From NCBI GenBank assembly GCA_900112785.1, contig FONB01000010.1, positions 176,982-240,981 of the forward strand: a DNA stretch of 64,000 nucleotides. Direction: 5' to 3'. Origin of the DNA: Phytobacter palmae (GTDB taxonomy: Bacteria; Pseudomonadota; Gammaproteobacteria; Enterobacterales; Enterobacteriaceae). The notes beneath the pieces are model-generated. The model saw only the letters and a program-made list of their open reading frames with translations. It was not told the DNA's origin and made no database searches. Of the stretch, positions 30,292 to 38,803 are shown one piece after another; position 1 is the stretch's first letter, and every line of letters begins with the position of its first letter. Made by a program: the position numbers and the translations under genes.

Positions 30292-31215
30292 ATGAGTCCA
30301 TTTTCGCGTTTCGCCCTCTATTTCGCCGAAGTTGCCCGCAGCGGCAGCCTGCGCCGTGCCGCAGAAAAATTGCATATCTCCCCCTCAGCCATTAACCGGC
30401 AGATCCTGCAGGCAGAGGAGGAGTTCGGAACGCCGCTGTTTGAACGGCTTCCGGAAGGCCTGCGGATGACCACTGCGGGGGAATTGCTCTACGACAACCT
30501 GTTGCGCTGGCAAAAGGAGTTTCAGCTTACCCGGCAGAAATTTGATGAGCTCCAGGGGCTAAAACGTGGCTCGGTCAGCGTGGGGATGGTGCAGGCGCTG
30601 GCCGAGGGGAATTTTGCCAGCGCGCTGGCCGATATTATCAGCGAGCAGCCCTGGCTGGAGTTGGTGTTACAGGTGGCGGACAGCCATACCGTCAGCCAGA
30701 AAGTGCGCCAGGCCGATCTCGATTTTGGTTTGATCCTCGACCCGGAAGGACAGGCAGGGCTGAACGTACTGGCCTTTGCCGAGCTGGAGATGGGGGTGGT
30801 AATGCGCCCGGATAATGAAATGGCCACGGCACCGGCATTGTCTCCGGGGGAGCTGAGCGAGGCGCGACATATACTGCCCGGCGCCCCCCTGATTGTGCAT
30901 GATCGTGTCGGCATGCTCTATCGGCACTACGATCTGGCCCCGGCGAACACCATCAATTGCAACGATATCCGGCTTATCAAATCGCTGGTGTTAAAAGGCA
31001 GTGGGGTCACGGTGCTGAGCCTGCTGGATGTGCTGGACGAAGTGAAGAGCGGGCAACTGGCGTTTGTCCCGTTGCGTAACAAACTGCTGCGTCCGCTGAC
31101 TCTGGCGCTGTGCACCGCGCCATCGCGCCAGCTTTCCCGTCCGGCGCAGATGGTCATCCAGAGGCTGACGACAGTGATGGAGGAGATGCAGGTTCTGCAC
31201 CCGCCAGTGGTCTGA
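30292..31215 (+). CDS. hpxR: HpxR, LysR-family regulator of the hpx cluster
   Basis: 307 residues. The N-terminal HTH reads FALYFAEVARSGSLRRAAEKLHISPSAINRQILQAEEEFGTPLFERLPEG; an effector domain follows. The start at 30292 is preceded by AGGTG. It is divergent from hpxDE over 127 bp and precedes hpxO on the opposite strand, the arrangement of Klebsiella hpxR, which is reported as the specific regulator of hypoxanthine utilisation. The intergenic region has the repeated element ATTGTTGT (30193-30222) and a TGTGCACA palindrome near 30233, possible operator sequences. Confidence 0.87.
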   Translation: MSPFSRFALYFAEVARSGSLRRAAEKLHISPSAINRQILQAEEEFGTPLFERLPEGLRMTTAGELLYDNLLRWQKEFQLTRQKFDELQGLKRGSVSVGMVQALAEGNFASALADIISEQPWLELVLQVADSHTVSQKVRQADLDFGLILDPEGQAGLNVLAFAELEMGVVMRPDNEMATAPALSPGELSEARHILPGAPLIVHDRVGMLYRHYDLAPANTINCNDIRLIKSLVLKGSGVTVLSLLDVLDEVKSGQLAFVPLRNKLLRPLTLALCTAPSRQLSRPAQMVIQRLTTVMEEMQVLHPPVV

Positions 31216-31216
31216 T

Positions 31217-31246
31217 CCCCGGTGGCGCTATGCTTACCGGGGCTAC
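31217..31246. repeat. REP-like palindrome, copy 1
   Basis: CCCCGGTGGCGCTATGCTTACCGGGG followed by CTAC, beginning two bases after the hpxR stop. A second copy is at 34902-34932. It forms a hairpin between the convergent hpxR and hpxO genes and resembles enterobacterial REP/BIME units. Confidence 0.75.
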
Positions 31247-31270
31247 GGCGCGTCGCAGCCGGGGGTATGA

Positions 31271-32425
31271 TTACCCCAACGGCCCGCCCTGAATGGTGTC
31301 GCACAGGCCGTTGATAATGCGCTCGCCGCTCTCCTCTTTGAGTTCCTGATACCAGGCCTGCGTCAGCGCCATATCTTTGCCATGCGTGATATCGCAGCGT
31401 TTGCGCGCCTTAAGTACCAGATCGCGCACCCGGTCACAGCGCTGCGCCTCATACTCACGCAACGCGCTTTCAATGTGGGTCTGTTCGCGAAAAATCTCCC
31501 CAAGCACTACTGCATCTTCCATTGCCGCGCAGCCGCCCTGGCCAATATCCGGCGTCGTGCTGTGCCCGGCATCGCCCAGCAGTGCCACTTTGCCACGCAC
31601 CAGTTTATCGAATGGTTCGATATCATGGATCTCAATGCGGTTGGTGATCTGTGGATCAAGTGCGGCGATCAGCCGCTGAACCGGTGGTGCCCAGCCGCTA
31701 AAATAGCGCGTCAAATCGTCACGCAGCGTGGTGCGATCTTCGGCAAGCCCGGCAGGCAACGGCACATCGAAGAAAAAATAGAAACGTCCGTCTGAGACAG
31801 GCATCAGCGACACCCGTTTGCCTTCGCCGACAAACGTCGTCCACTGCTCGGCAGGGGCAATGGCTTCGTCGACAGGGACCAGGCCATTCCAGTTGACGTA
31901 ACCCGCGTAGCGGCGTTGCGGCGTATAGCCCAGCACGTAGGGACGCAGCGCCGAATGGCTGCCGTCGGCAGCAATCAGAAAATCGCCGTGTGCTGTACTG
32001 CCATCGGTAAACCACGCGGTAACGCCGTCGGCGTTCTCTTCCACGCCGCTGACCCGCTTGCCAAACTGCACATTATCGCGACCCCAGTAGTTGAGCATTT
32101 CGCGCTGCAGCTCCGCGCGCGATACCGGACACGGACGACCGCCAACCCGTTCGACCAGGGGGGCAAGGCTAAATTGCGTCAGGGTTTCGCCCTGACGGTA
32201 ATCTCTATAGGCCATAGAGCGCATCGGCCCGCCGTAAGTCTCTATTATCCCGCCCATGCCCAGATGGTTCATGCACTTCACGCCGTTGGGCCAGATGGAA
32301 ATCGCCGCACCGACGGGTTTAATCTCTTTTACCGCCTCAAAGACGTCACACGCAATCCCTGCATTCTTTAACGCGACGGCAGCGCTCAGTCCGCCAATTC
32401 CTGCGCCAATCACCAGTGCTTTCAT
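31271..32425 (-). CDS. hpxO: FAD-dependent urate hydroxylase HpxO
   Basis: 384 residues, the same length as Klebsiella HpxO and closely similar to it. It is a flavoprotein monooxygenase: FAD-binding GxGxxG in VIGAGIGGLSAAVALKNAG, the second FAD/NADH motif DFLIAADGSHSALRP, and GDAGHSTTPDIGQGGCAAMEDA. The Arg in PQRRYAGYVNWNG belongs to the urate site region. It converts urate to 5-hydroxyisourate with NADH and O2, in place of a cofactor-free urate oxidase. It is divergent from hpxPQT, whose products finish the route to allantoin. Confidence 0.93.
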   Translation of the reverse strand: MKALVIGAGIGGLSAAVALKNAGIACDVFEAVKEIKPVGAAISIWPNGVKCMNHLGMGGIIETYGGPMRSMAYRDYRQGETLTQFSLAPLVERVGGRPCPVSRAELQREMLNYWGRDNVQFGKRVSGVEENADGVTAWFTDGSTAHGDFLIAADGSHSALRPYVLGYTPQRRYAGYVNWNGLVPVDEAIAPAEQWTTFVGEGKRVSLMPVSDGRFYFFFDVPLPAGLAEDRTTLRDDLTRYFSGWAPPVQRLIAALDPQITNRIEIHDIEPFDKLVRGKVALLGDAGHSTTPDIGQGGCAAMEDAVVLGEIFREQTHIESALREYEAQRCDRVRDLVLKARKRCDITHGKDMALTQAWYQELKEESGERIINGLCDTIQGGPLG

Positions 32426-32525
32426 TCTGCTCTCCTTTTATCTGCGTATAAAAGGCTCAGCAAATTGCGTACCAGGATGCTGGCAGGCGTAAGAGCAGGG
32501 TAAGTCAGTCAGTGCACCGTAGTGT

Positions 32526-32542
32526 TGCACTATTGTTGTGCA
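32526..32542. promoter_or_regulatory. Dyad in the hpxO-hpxP divergent promoter region
   Basis: TGCAC-N7-GTGCA lies about 100 bp upstream of hpxO and 150 bp upstream of hpxP, surrounded by TGTTG repeats (AGTGTTGCAC, TTGTTGTGCA, TTAGTGTTGC). Similar TTGTTGT and GTGCA elements occur between hpxD and hpxR, suggesting a shared regulator, possibly HpxR. Confidence 0.4.
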
Positions 32543-32692
32543 TATTTGCATTAGTGTTGCCTTTTTGTGAATCAAAAATTTCTTGGTAAGCAGTAAGGAA
32601 CCTAAAGTTTCAGCACGATGACAGGCGTTGTTGACTCTGGCCTGCTTTGTGCATCAGGCCGTTGACGCTCATTGATAACAGGATGCAGGACC

Positions 32693-34075
32693 ATGTCTGA
32701 TGAAAAAAACAACGGTTTATTGTACGGGCTGGAACAGCGGATCCCACCGTTACCCGCTTTTTTCAGTGCGTTACAGCATGTGCTGGCCGGGTTAGTCGGG
32801 ATCATCACGCCACCGCTGATCATCGGCGCGACGCTGGGGCTGGGCGAGTGGATGCCGTACCTGATCAGCATGTCGTTGCTGGCTTCGGGTATTGGTACAT
32901 TTTTACAATCCAACCGCGTTTGGGGCGTTGGGGCCGGAATGATCTGTATGCAGGGCACCAGCTTTGCTTTTCTCGGCGTGGCTATCGCGGGTGGAATGTG
33001 GGTGAAAGGTCAGGGGGGCACCGCGCAGGATGTTATGGCGATGCTCTTTGGCGTGAACGTCGTTGCCGCGCTGGTACCGGTTATTGTCAGCCGTTTTATT
33101 GAGCCGCTTAAACGCATCTTTACGCCGATCATTACTGGCAGTGTGATCGCCCTTATTGGTATTAGCCTGATTAAAGTCAGCGTGAATAACTGGTGCGGCG
33201 GTGTGCAGGCAAAAGATTTTGGCAGCATGAGCAATATCGCCACTGGCGCAGGTACGCTGGCGGTGATTGTGTTGCTGAGTTGCGCGAAGAACCGCTGGTT
33301 GCGCCTCTCTTCCGTGGTGGTCGGTATTGCTGTTGGCTGTATTGCGGCGGCGCTTGCCGGTAAGTTCCATTTCAATGGTCTGGGCGAGACCTGGTTTCGT
33401 TTGCCGGCGCTGTTCCCGTTTGGTTTCCAGTTCAACGGTGCCATTTTTCTGCCGGTGGCGCTGGTATCGCTGGTCTGTATTCTTGAGGCGGTAGGCGATC
33501 TCACCGCCAACTGTTTGATCTCCCACCAGTCGATTGATGACAGCGCCTTTCGCTCACGGCTGAAAGGCGGCATCCTCGCTGACGGCATTAGTTGCATGAT
33601 TGCGGCGATGCTCTGTGCTTTTCCGAATACGACCTTTGCGCAAAACAATGGCGTCATCCAGATGACCGGCGTGGCAAGTCGCTTTGTCGGGCGCTATATC
33701 GGCGTGATCCTGATTTTACTCGGGCTATTTCCGCCATTTGGTGAAGTGCTGCGCCAGATCCCACTGCCGGTACTGGGTGGTGCGACCATGGTGATGTTTG
33801 GTTGCGTTGTGGCCGCTGGCATCCGCATCATTACCCAGAATCCGTTAACCCGCCGCGACATGTTGATTGTCGGTCTGGCGTTCGGTTTCGGTATGGGCGT
33901 CGAAGCTGTACCGGCTTTTCTCGCCCATTTCCCGGCGATTATCGGTAATCTGTTTGGCTCAGCGGCCACCTGCGGCGGTTTAGTGGCGATTGTGCTGAAT
34001 CTTATTATTCCGGAAGAAAAACCGACTATCGTTGCTGATGCAAGGAGTCACGATGATCGCGCTGAATCACTTTAA
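32693..34075 (+). CDS. hpxP: HpxP, NCS2-family purine permease
   Basis: 460 residues with about 14 membrane segments, nucleobase:cation symporter-2 (xanthine/uracil permease) family. Signature regions: LQHVLAGLVGIITPPLIIG in TM1, the motif-1 equivalent GNDR-like PNTTFAQNNGVIQMTGVASRFVG, and PLPVLGGATMVMFGCV. It likely imports a purine (urate, xanthine or hypoxanthine). ATG 32693 follows GGATGCAGGA. First gene of hpxPQT; its 3' end overlaps hpxQ by 23 bp, pointing to translational coupling. Confidence 0.9.
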   Translation: MSDEKNNGLLYGLEQRIPPLPAFFSALQHVLAGLVGIITPPLIIGATLGLGEWMPYLISMSLLASGIGTFLQSNRVWGVGAGMICMQGTSFAFLGVAIAGGMWVKGQGGTAQDVMAMLFGVNVVAALVPVIVSRFIEPLKRIFTPIITGSVIALIGISLIKVSVNNWCGGVQAKDFGSMSNIATGAGTLAVIVLLSCAKNRWLRLSSVVVGIAVGCIAAALAGKFHFNGLGETWFRLPALFPFGFQFNGAIFLPVALVSLVCILEAVGDLTANCLISHQSIDDSAFRSRLKGGILADGISCMIAAMLCAFPNTTFAQNNGVIQMTGVASRFVGRYIGVILILLGLFPPFGEVLRQIPLPVLGGATMVMFGCVVAAGIRIITQNPLTRRDMLIVGLAFGFGMGVEAVPAFLAHFPAIIGNLFGSAATCGGLVAIVLNLIIPEEKPTIVADARSHDDRAESL

Positions 34076-34553
34076 TCAACTGGACGCTGATGCCGCGATG
34101 GCGCTGCTGGCACCTTGCGTTGCGCTCCCCGGCTGGACAGCGGCGCTGGTTGCTGCACGTCCGTTTGCCACTCTTGCCGCGCTGCACCACACCGCGCAGA
34201 CGCTGGCTGAATCCTGGGGAAGTGCCGAGCTGGAACAGGCGCTGAGCGCACATCCGCGTATTGGCGAAAAACCCGCAGGTCAGCAGACGCATGCCGCGTT
34301 GTCGCGCCAGGAGCAGTCGGCGATAAATGCAGATGACACACAGCTGGCCGGGGCGTTGCGCGCAGGCAATGCACGCTATGAAGCGCGTTTTGGCCGGGTC
34401 TTCTTAATTCGGGCTAAAGGCCGCAGCGGGGAAGAGATCCTGCATGCGCTCGAACAGCGGCTGGCTAACAGCGACGCCGAAGAAATGGCGGTGGCGCTGG
34501 AACAGTTACGGGAAATTACCTTATTACGACTGGCAGGAGCGATTGGCGAATGA
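34053..34553 (+). CDS. hpxQ: HpxQ, OHCU decarboxylase
   Basis: 166 residues of the 2-oxo-4-hydroxy-4-carboxy-5-ureidoimidazoline decarboxylase family. Key motifs: AHPRIGEKP (catalytic His region), SRQEQSAI and the conserved YEARFGRVFLIRAKGRSGEEIL. It converts OHCU stereospecifically to S-allantoin. The ATG at 34053 lies inside the hpxP 3' end with AAGGAG upstream. The stop overlaps the hpxT start (ATGA). Confidence 0.92.
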   Translation: MIALNHFNQLDADAAMALLAPCVALPGWTAALVAARPFATLAALHHTAQTLAESWGSAELEQALSAHPRIGEKPAGQQTHAALSRQEQSAINADDTQLAGALRAGNARYEARFGRVFLIRAKGRSGEEILHALEQRLANSDAEEMAVALEQLREITLLRLAGAIGE

Positions 34554-34873
34554 GCAGCCTCAGTACACATATTCTTGATATTTCTACCGGTAAACCGGCA
34601 CCTGGCGTAACGGTGTTTCTGGCGCGCGATGAGCACGTGCTGGCACAGAGTATTACCGACAGCAATGGGCGGATTGGTGCGTTTTCCGTGCCGCTGACAC
34701 CGGGGCGTTACCGGCTGGTAGCGCAGACCGGGGAGTGGTTTGCACAGCACGATGTGGCGACACTGTTTCCCTGTGTGCAAATTGACTTTGTGATTGCAGA
34801 AGGGGCAGAAGAACATTTCCATCTGCCGTTTTTAATTGCCCCCGGCGGCTGGTCAACCTATCGCGGAAGCTAA
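34550..34873 (+). CDS. hpxT: HpxT, 5-hydroxyisourate hydrolase
   Basis: 107 residues of the transthyretin-like HIU hydrolase family. N-terminal LSTHILDISTGKPAPGV carries the catalytic His region, PLTPGRYRL is internal, and the C-terminus ends in the diagnostic tetrapeptide YRGS. It hydrolyses 5-hydroxyisourate, made by HpxO, to OHCU, the HpxQ substrate. No signal peptide is present, so it is cytosolic. Start overlaps the hpxQ stop. Confidence 0.94.
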   Translation: MSSLSTHILDISTGKPAPGVTVFLARDEHVLAQSITDSNGRIGAFSVPLTPGRYRLVAQTGEWFAQHDVATLFPCVQIDFVIAEGAEEHFHLPFLIAPGGWSTYRGS

Positions 34874-34901
34874 TTTGGGCGTAAGTTTTTGCAGCTGATC
34901 T

Positions 34902-34932
34902 CCCCGGTGGCGCTGACGCTTGCCGGGGCTAC
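34902..34932. repeat. REP-like palindrome, copy 2
   Basis: Same element as at 31217-31246 (CCCCGGTGGCGCT...GCCGGGGCTAC) with two or three changes, placed between hpxT and the convergent guaD. A further hairpin, CCCGGGT / ACCCGGG, follows at about 34960-34992. Confidence 0.75.
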
Positions 34933-34997
34933 GTAATATCGCTGTCTGTAAGAGGGTAACCCGGGTAAGGCGCTTGCGCCGTCACCCGGGAGAGAGG

Positions 34998-36317
34998 TTA
35001 CTCCTTCGCCGCATTCCCCCAGGCGCGCTGACCGTTAATCCACGTCTCGCTGATATTGCGGTCATCGCCGAGTGTCATCAGCACAAACAGTTGCTCATAA
35101 ATATCCTTGCAGCGCTCGTTACGCAGGCGCTGTAACGGGGTAACCGACGGGTCGATGACCACAAAGTCAGCCTCTTTCCCGACGGCGAAATTACCAATTT
35201 TGTCGTCCAGACGCAGGGCATGTGCGCCGCCAAGCGTGGCGTGATAGAACGCTTCGCTGGCGCGCAGACGATAGCTTTGCAACTGTCCCACTTTGTAGGC
35301 CTCGCCCAATGTACGTAACATACTGAACGTCGTGCCTGCGCCCACATCCGTGCCAATGCCCATGCGAACCTTGTGCTGCCAACTGGCGGGAAGGCGGAAC
35401 AGCCCGCTGCCGAGAAACAGATTTGAGGTCGGGCAGAACGCCACTGCGGAACCGGTATCATGCAGGCACTGCCACTCCTCATCATGCAGATGGATGCCAT
35501 GCGCAAAGACGCTCCCCTCGCCGGTCAGCCCATAATGGTGGTAAACATCGAGATAGCGTTCATGCTCAGGCCAGAGATCATTAACCCATGCCACTTCATT
35601 GGGGTTTTCACTTAAATGCGTCTGCAGCCAGGTCTGCGGAAACTCCTCGCGCAAACGGCGCACCGCATCAAGCAATTCGGGTGTTGAGGTAGGCGCAAAG
35701 CGTGGTGTAAGGGCGTAGCCCAGCCGCCCCTGATCCTGCCAGCGCAGGATCAATTCACGGGTTTGCCAGTAACTCTCTTCGGCGGTTTCACTCAGATACT
35801 CGGGTGCATGACGATCCATCATCACTTTACCGGCAATCAGGCGCATATTCAGGCGTAATGCTTCGCTAAACAGGGCGTTGACCGACTCAGGATGCAGCGT
35901 GCAGAACACCATTGCCGTGGTGGTGCCGTGGCTGAGCAGTTGATCAATAAAGAACCTGGCAATCTCTGTCGCGTAAGCTTCATCGGCAAACTGGCTCTCT
36001 ACCGGGAAAGTGTAAGTGGTCAGCCACTCCAGCAGTTGTTCGCCAAACGCGCCGATCATCTCCGTTTGCGGGTAATGGACATGGGCATCGATAAAACCGG
36101 GCAGCAGCAGCTTGCCACGCCTGTCGGTATAGCCTTTTTGCGCATCCAGATGCTGCTCTCCCTCCTGCCAGGTCATTCGCGCCTGTATCTGTCCGTCGCG
36201 AATAAACAGCAGCCCGTCTTCAATAAAACGTGCATTAAGGGCGATATCGTCTGCGCTATCGCAGACCTGGGCAATATCAAACAGTGCGCCGCGGATCGCG
36301 ACATGGTAGTCAATCAT
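34998..36317 (-). CDS. guaD: Guanine deaminase
   Basis: 439 residues, amidohydrolase superfamily, length as in E. coli GuaD. Zinc site: PGFIDAHVHYPQTEMIG (HxH), THLSENPNEV, FAHGIHLHDEEW and the catalytic Asp in MGIGTDVGAGTTFSML. It deaminates guanine to xanthine, feeding guanine into the purine route of the neighbouring hpx genes. AGGCAGAAAAG precedes the ATG. It is convergent with hpxPQT. Confidence 0.93.
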   Translation of the reverse strand: MIDYHVAIRGALFDIAQVCDSADDIALNARFIEDGLLFIRDGQIQARMTWQEGEQHLDAQKGYTDRRGKLLLPGFIDAHVHYPQTEMIGAFGEQLLEWLTTYTFPVESQFADEAYATEIARFFIDQLLSHGTTTAMVFCTLHPESVNALFSEALRLNMRLIAGKVMMDRHAPEYLSETAEESYWQTRELILRWQDQGRLGYALTPRFAPTSTPELLDAVRRLREEFPQTWLQTHLSENPNEVAWVNDLWPEHERYLDVYHHYGLTGEGSVFAHGIHLHDEEWQCLHDTGSAVAFCPTSNLFLGSGLFRLPASWQHKVRMGIGTDVGAGTTFSMLRTLGEAYKVGQLQSYRLRASEAFYHATLGGAHALRLDDKIGNFAVGKEADFVVIDPSVTPLQRLRNERCKDIYEQLFVLMTLGDDRNISETWINGQRAWGNAAKE

Positions 36318-36591
36318 CTTTTCTGCCTTCGTTGTTTCCGTACGGGTAAAAAATTAATGCAATATGAGTGCCAGCGTCCGGTGAACAACAGGTCGCCGCG
36401 GGGAATATCCTTATATCTGCCCCATCGACAGGGGCGAAAAGTCGCTGTTCCAGGAGAGAGAAGAGAGCGTGTACATCTACGAAAACGTGCACGCAGCATA
36501 AGTGCTAACGGTGAAAAGAGACGATTTGATTACAGCATAATGACAAGCAGATTTAGCCGGGCATGAGCAGCAACGCCACGGTCAATGCCAC

Positions 36592-36834
36592 TCAAATTTT
36601 CGAAACATCCAGCCCGGCGGCTTTCAGGCGACTGAAGATTTTAACCATCTTACTGACGACTGTTCTGAATGACTGGTTAACCCCAATCCGGTCACAAACA
36701 ATGTCGCTGGGTACATGCTTCAACTCATCAGCATATTTAATAAGTTGCAGATGCATTTCAGCCGATTTGGCACGAGGTGGGGCGTCACGCAGAGCCTTTT
36801 TAATCTCTGCAAAGATGTATTCCTGATTATCCAT
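36592..36834 (-). CDS. Small protein with HTH-like C-terminal half, function unknown
   Basis: 80 residues beginning MDNQEYIFAEIKKALRDAPP. The N-terminal half is a predicted amphipathic helix pair (RAKSAEMHLQLIKYADELKH), and the C-terminal part, SDIVCDRIGVNQSFRTVVSKMVKIFSRLKAAGLD, reads like a helix-turn-helix with a following helix. I do not recognise the family with certainty. The ATG at 36834 is preferred to longer in-frame starts, whose extra residues look non-coding. It lies alone between guaD and the HxlR gene. Confidence 0.6.
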   Translation of the reverse strand: MDNQEYIFAEIKKALRDAPPRAKSAEMHLQLIKYADELKHVPSDIVCDRIGVNQSFRTVVSKMVKIFSRLKAAGLDVSKI

Positions 36835-37223
36835 TAAATAGACCTTAATTGTTTTGCTGCGAAGTATTACTGAGAATGATTTACTTTTAACACATATTCG
36901 AGCGATAAATGGAAGGTATAAACTCCACATTATGAAGATATATCCTCTGTGGGAAATCTCCCCTGTTTTTCTGCACCTGTGCGCCATGATTCGCACGGGC
37001 CCATGGCGCGACATTTTCATGATGTCCCGGTTGTATCAACCCGCCGGACTTTATTAACGAGGAGCAGGCCAGTTAACGCCGTAAAATAAACGGTAAGGGG
37101 CAGGATCGCGTTCTGAATGCGCTCTTCTTCCATAGGAGTAATACATTGAGAGAACGAAAAGAGAATCAACGCAAAGGCGTGGCCATCGCGTTTTTCTCGT
37201 AATTAAAGGGGGCTGGCTGAGCG
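36835..37223. other. Gene-free stretch
   Basis: 389 bases with no convincing gene. It holds the promoter of the small HTH-like gene at the left. I saw no repeat or RNA signal. Confidence 0.5.
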
Positions 37224-37550
37224 CTAACCCTCGCGTTTTTCGGCCCATTTGAGCATGGCATCCAGTGCCGGGCAAAGCGCCTGACCCCACTCGGTGAGTC
37301 GATATTCCACCTTCGGTGGCACCTGGGGATATACCGTGCGCGACACGATCCCATCGGATTCCAGCTGCCGCAATTGCTGGGCGAGCATCTTCTGCGAAAT
37401 AGCCGGGATCAGTTTTTCAAAATCGGAATAGCGCTGCACTTTTCCATCGAAGAGATGAAAAAGAATAATTAATTTCCATCGGCCTTCGAGCAGACGCAGT
37501 ACCTGTTCCACGCCGCTTGCAGCAGATTCCGGGCTATATAACTTACTCAT
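37224..37550 (-). CDS. HxlR-family transcriptional regulator
   Basis: 108 residues, a single winged HTH: LEGRWKLIILFHLFDGKVQRYSDFEKLIPAISQKMLAQQLRQLESDGIVSRTVYPQVPPKVEYRLTEWG is the canonical HxlR pattern. It is divergent, 90 bp apart, from an NTF2-like/SDR operon which it likely represses. HxlR proteins often respond to aldehydes, quinones or redox stress; the signal here is not evident. Confidence 0.88.
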   Translation of the reverse strand: MSKLYSPESAASGVEQVLRLLEGRWKLIILFHLFDGKVQRYSDFEKLIPAISQKMLAQQLRQLESDGIVSRTVYPQVPPKVEYRLTEWGQALCPALDAMLKWAEKREG

Positions 37551-37640
37551 AATTCAGTAGCTCACTTTTTCGTGCGTACTTGTCAATTTCACAGTCTATG
37601 TTGAATATACCCGTACTGTAAATAACGGGAGTCAGGAGCC

Positions 37641-37967
37641 ATGTCTTTATTATTACCGCACGCTATTTCGACCTATTTTGCGATAAGCAATGGCAGCGAT
37701 ATCGCCAGCGTTGAACACTGCTTTACCGCCGGAGCTATTGTAAAAGATGAAGGTAAAACCCATCAGGGACATGCGGCGATCGCGGCATGGCAACGTGCCG
37801 CTCAAACCGCATTTGACTACAGCGTTGAACCGCTTGATATGTTCACCGAAGGTGACCGGGTAACCGTCACTTCGAAGGTTGTCGGTAATTTTCCCGGCAG
37901 CCCGGTTACGCTCAGCCATGCTTTCGGGCTGATTGATGGCAAGATCAACACGCTGGAGATCGTATGA
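37641..37967 (+). CDS. NTF2-like (SnoaL-type) protein
   Basis: 108 residues with the SnoaL/NTF2-like small cone fold pattern: an N-terminal helix ([42 protein letters not shown]) then beta strands ([50 protein letters not shown]). Members act as isomerases, hydrolases or binding proteins. The stop overlaps the downstream SDR start (ATGA), so the two are coupled. The substrate is not apparent. Confidence 0.8.
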   Translation: MSLLLPHAISTYFAISNGSDIASVEHCFTAGAIVKDEGKTHQGHAAIAAWQRAAQTAFDYSVEPLDMFTEGDRVTVTSKVVGNFPGSPVTLSHAFGLIDGKINTLEIV

Positions 37968-38746
37968 TGGCGCTAAATCTTGATTTCCAGGGCAAACGCG
38001 TGCTGGTTACTGCGGGCACCAAAGGCGTTGGCAAAGCGGTCGTCGGTCTATTAAAAGAGTTGGGTGCCCGCGTGTTAACCACCGCGCGCCACGCTCCTGC
38101 GCACAACGTTGCCGATGCGTTTGTAGCGGCGGATCTGACCACCGTTGAAGGATGTGCCAGCGTAGCGCAGGCTGTCCAGGCTCACCTGGGCGGTGTCGAC
38201 GCCATCATTCATGTGGCGGGCGGTTCTACGGCTCCCGGCGGTGGTTTTGCGGCGCTGGGCGAAGAGGAGTGGCAGCAGGAACTCAATCTTAATCTGTTGC
38301 CCGCGGTACGCCTGGATCGCGCTCTGTTGCCAGGGATGGTGGCACAGGGGAGTGGGGTGATCATCCATGTTACCTCTATCCAGCGCGAACTGCCGTTACC
38401 AGAATCGACAACCGGCTATGCGGCGGCCAAAGCGGCGCTATCGGCATACAGCAAAAGCCTGTCGAAAGAGGTCTCGCCGAAAGGCATTCGTGTGGTTCGC
38501 GTTGCGCCGGGCTGGATCGAAACCGAAGCCTCAGTGGCAATGGCGGAACGACTGGCGCAGCAGGCGGGAACCGATTACGAAGGTGGCAAGCAGATCATCA
38601 TGAATGCCCTGGGAGGGATCCCGCTGGGGCGTCCATCAAAACCCATTGAAGTGGCGAATCTGATTGTTTTCCTTGCCTCTTCTTATGCTGCCACCATCAC
38701 CGGTATTGAATATGTGATAGATGGTGGCACTATTCCGACAGTGTAA
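37964..38746 (+). CDS. Short-chain dehydrogenase/reductase
   Basis: 260 residues of the classical SDR family: cofactor motif [16 protein letters not shown] (TGxxxGxG variant with AGT), NNAG-like HVAGGST, Ser in [10 protein letters not shown], and Tyr/Lys in [14 protein letters not shown]. The C-terminus [16 protein letters not shown] is typical. It is translated directly after the NTF2-like gene and shares the HxlR-controlled promoter. Substrate unknown; the pairing suggests detoxification of a small carbonyl compound. Confidence 0.87.
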   Translation: MMALNLDFQGKRVLVTAGTKGVGKAVVGLLKELGARVLTTARHAPAHNVADAFVAADLTTVEGCASVAQAVQAHLGGVDAIIHVAGGSTAPGGGFAALGEEEWQQELNLNLLPAVRLDRALLPGMVAQGSGVIIHVTSIQRELPLPESTTGYAAAKAALSAYSKSLSKEVSPKGIRVVRVAPGWIETEASVAMAERLAQQAGTDYEGGKQIIMNALGGIPLGRPSKPIEVANLIVFLASSYAATITGIEYVIDGGTIPTV

Positions 38747-38803
38747 CCCTGCCTTAACTGGCCTGCACTCATAAGCCGGATCTCTCCGGCTTAAAGGACA
38801 GCG

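Noticed and set aside
36310..36499. Two short minus-strand frames upstream of guaD
   Set aside because: They overlap each other in different frames within the guaD leader, have no ribosome binding site, and show no recognisable protein.
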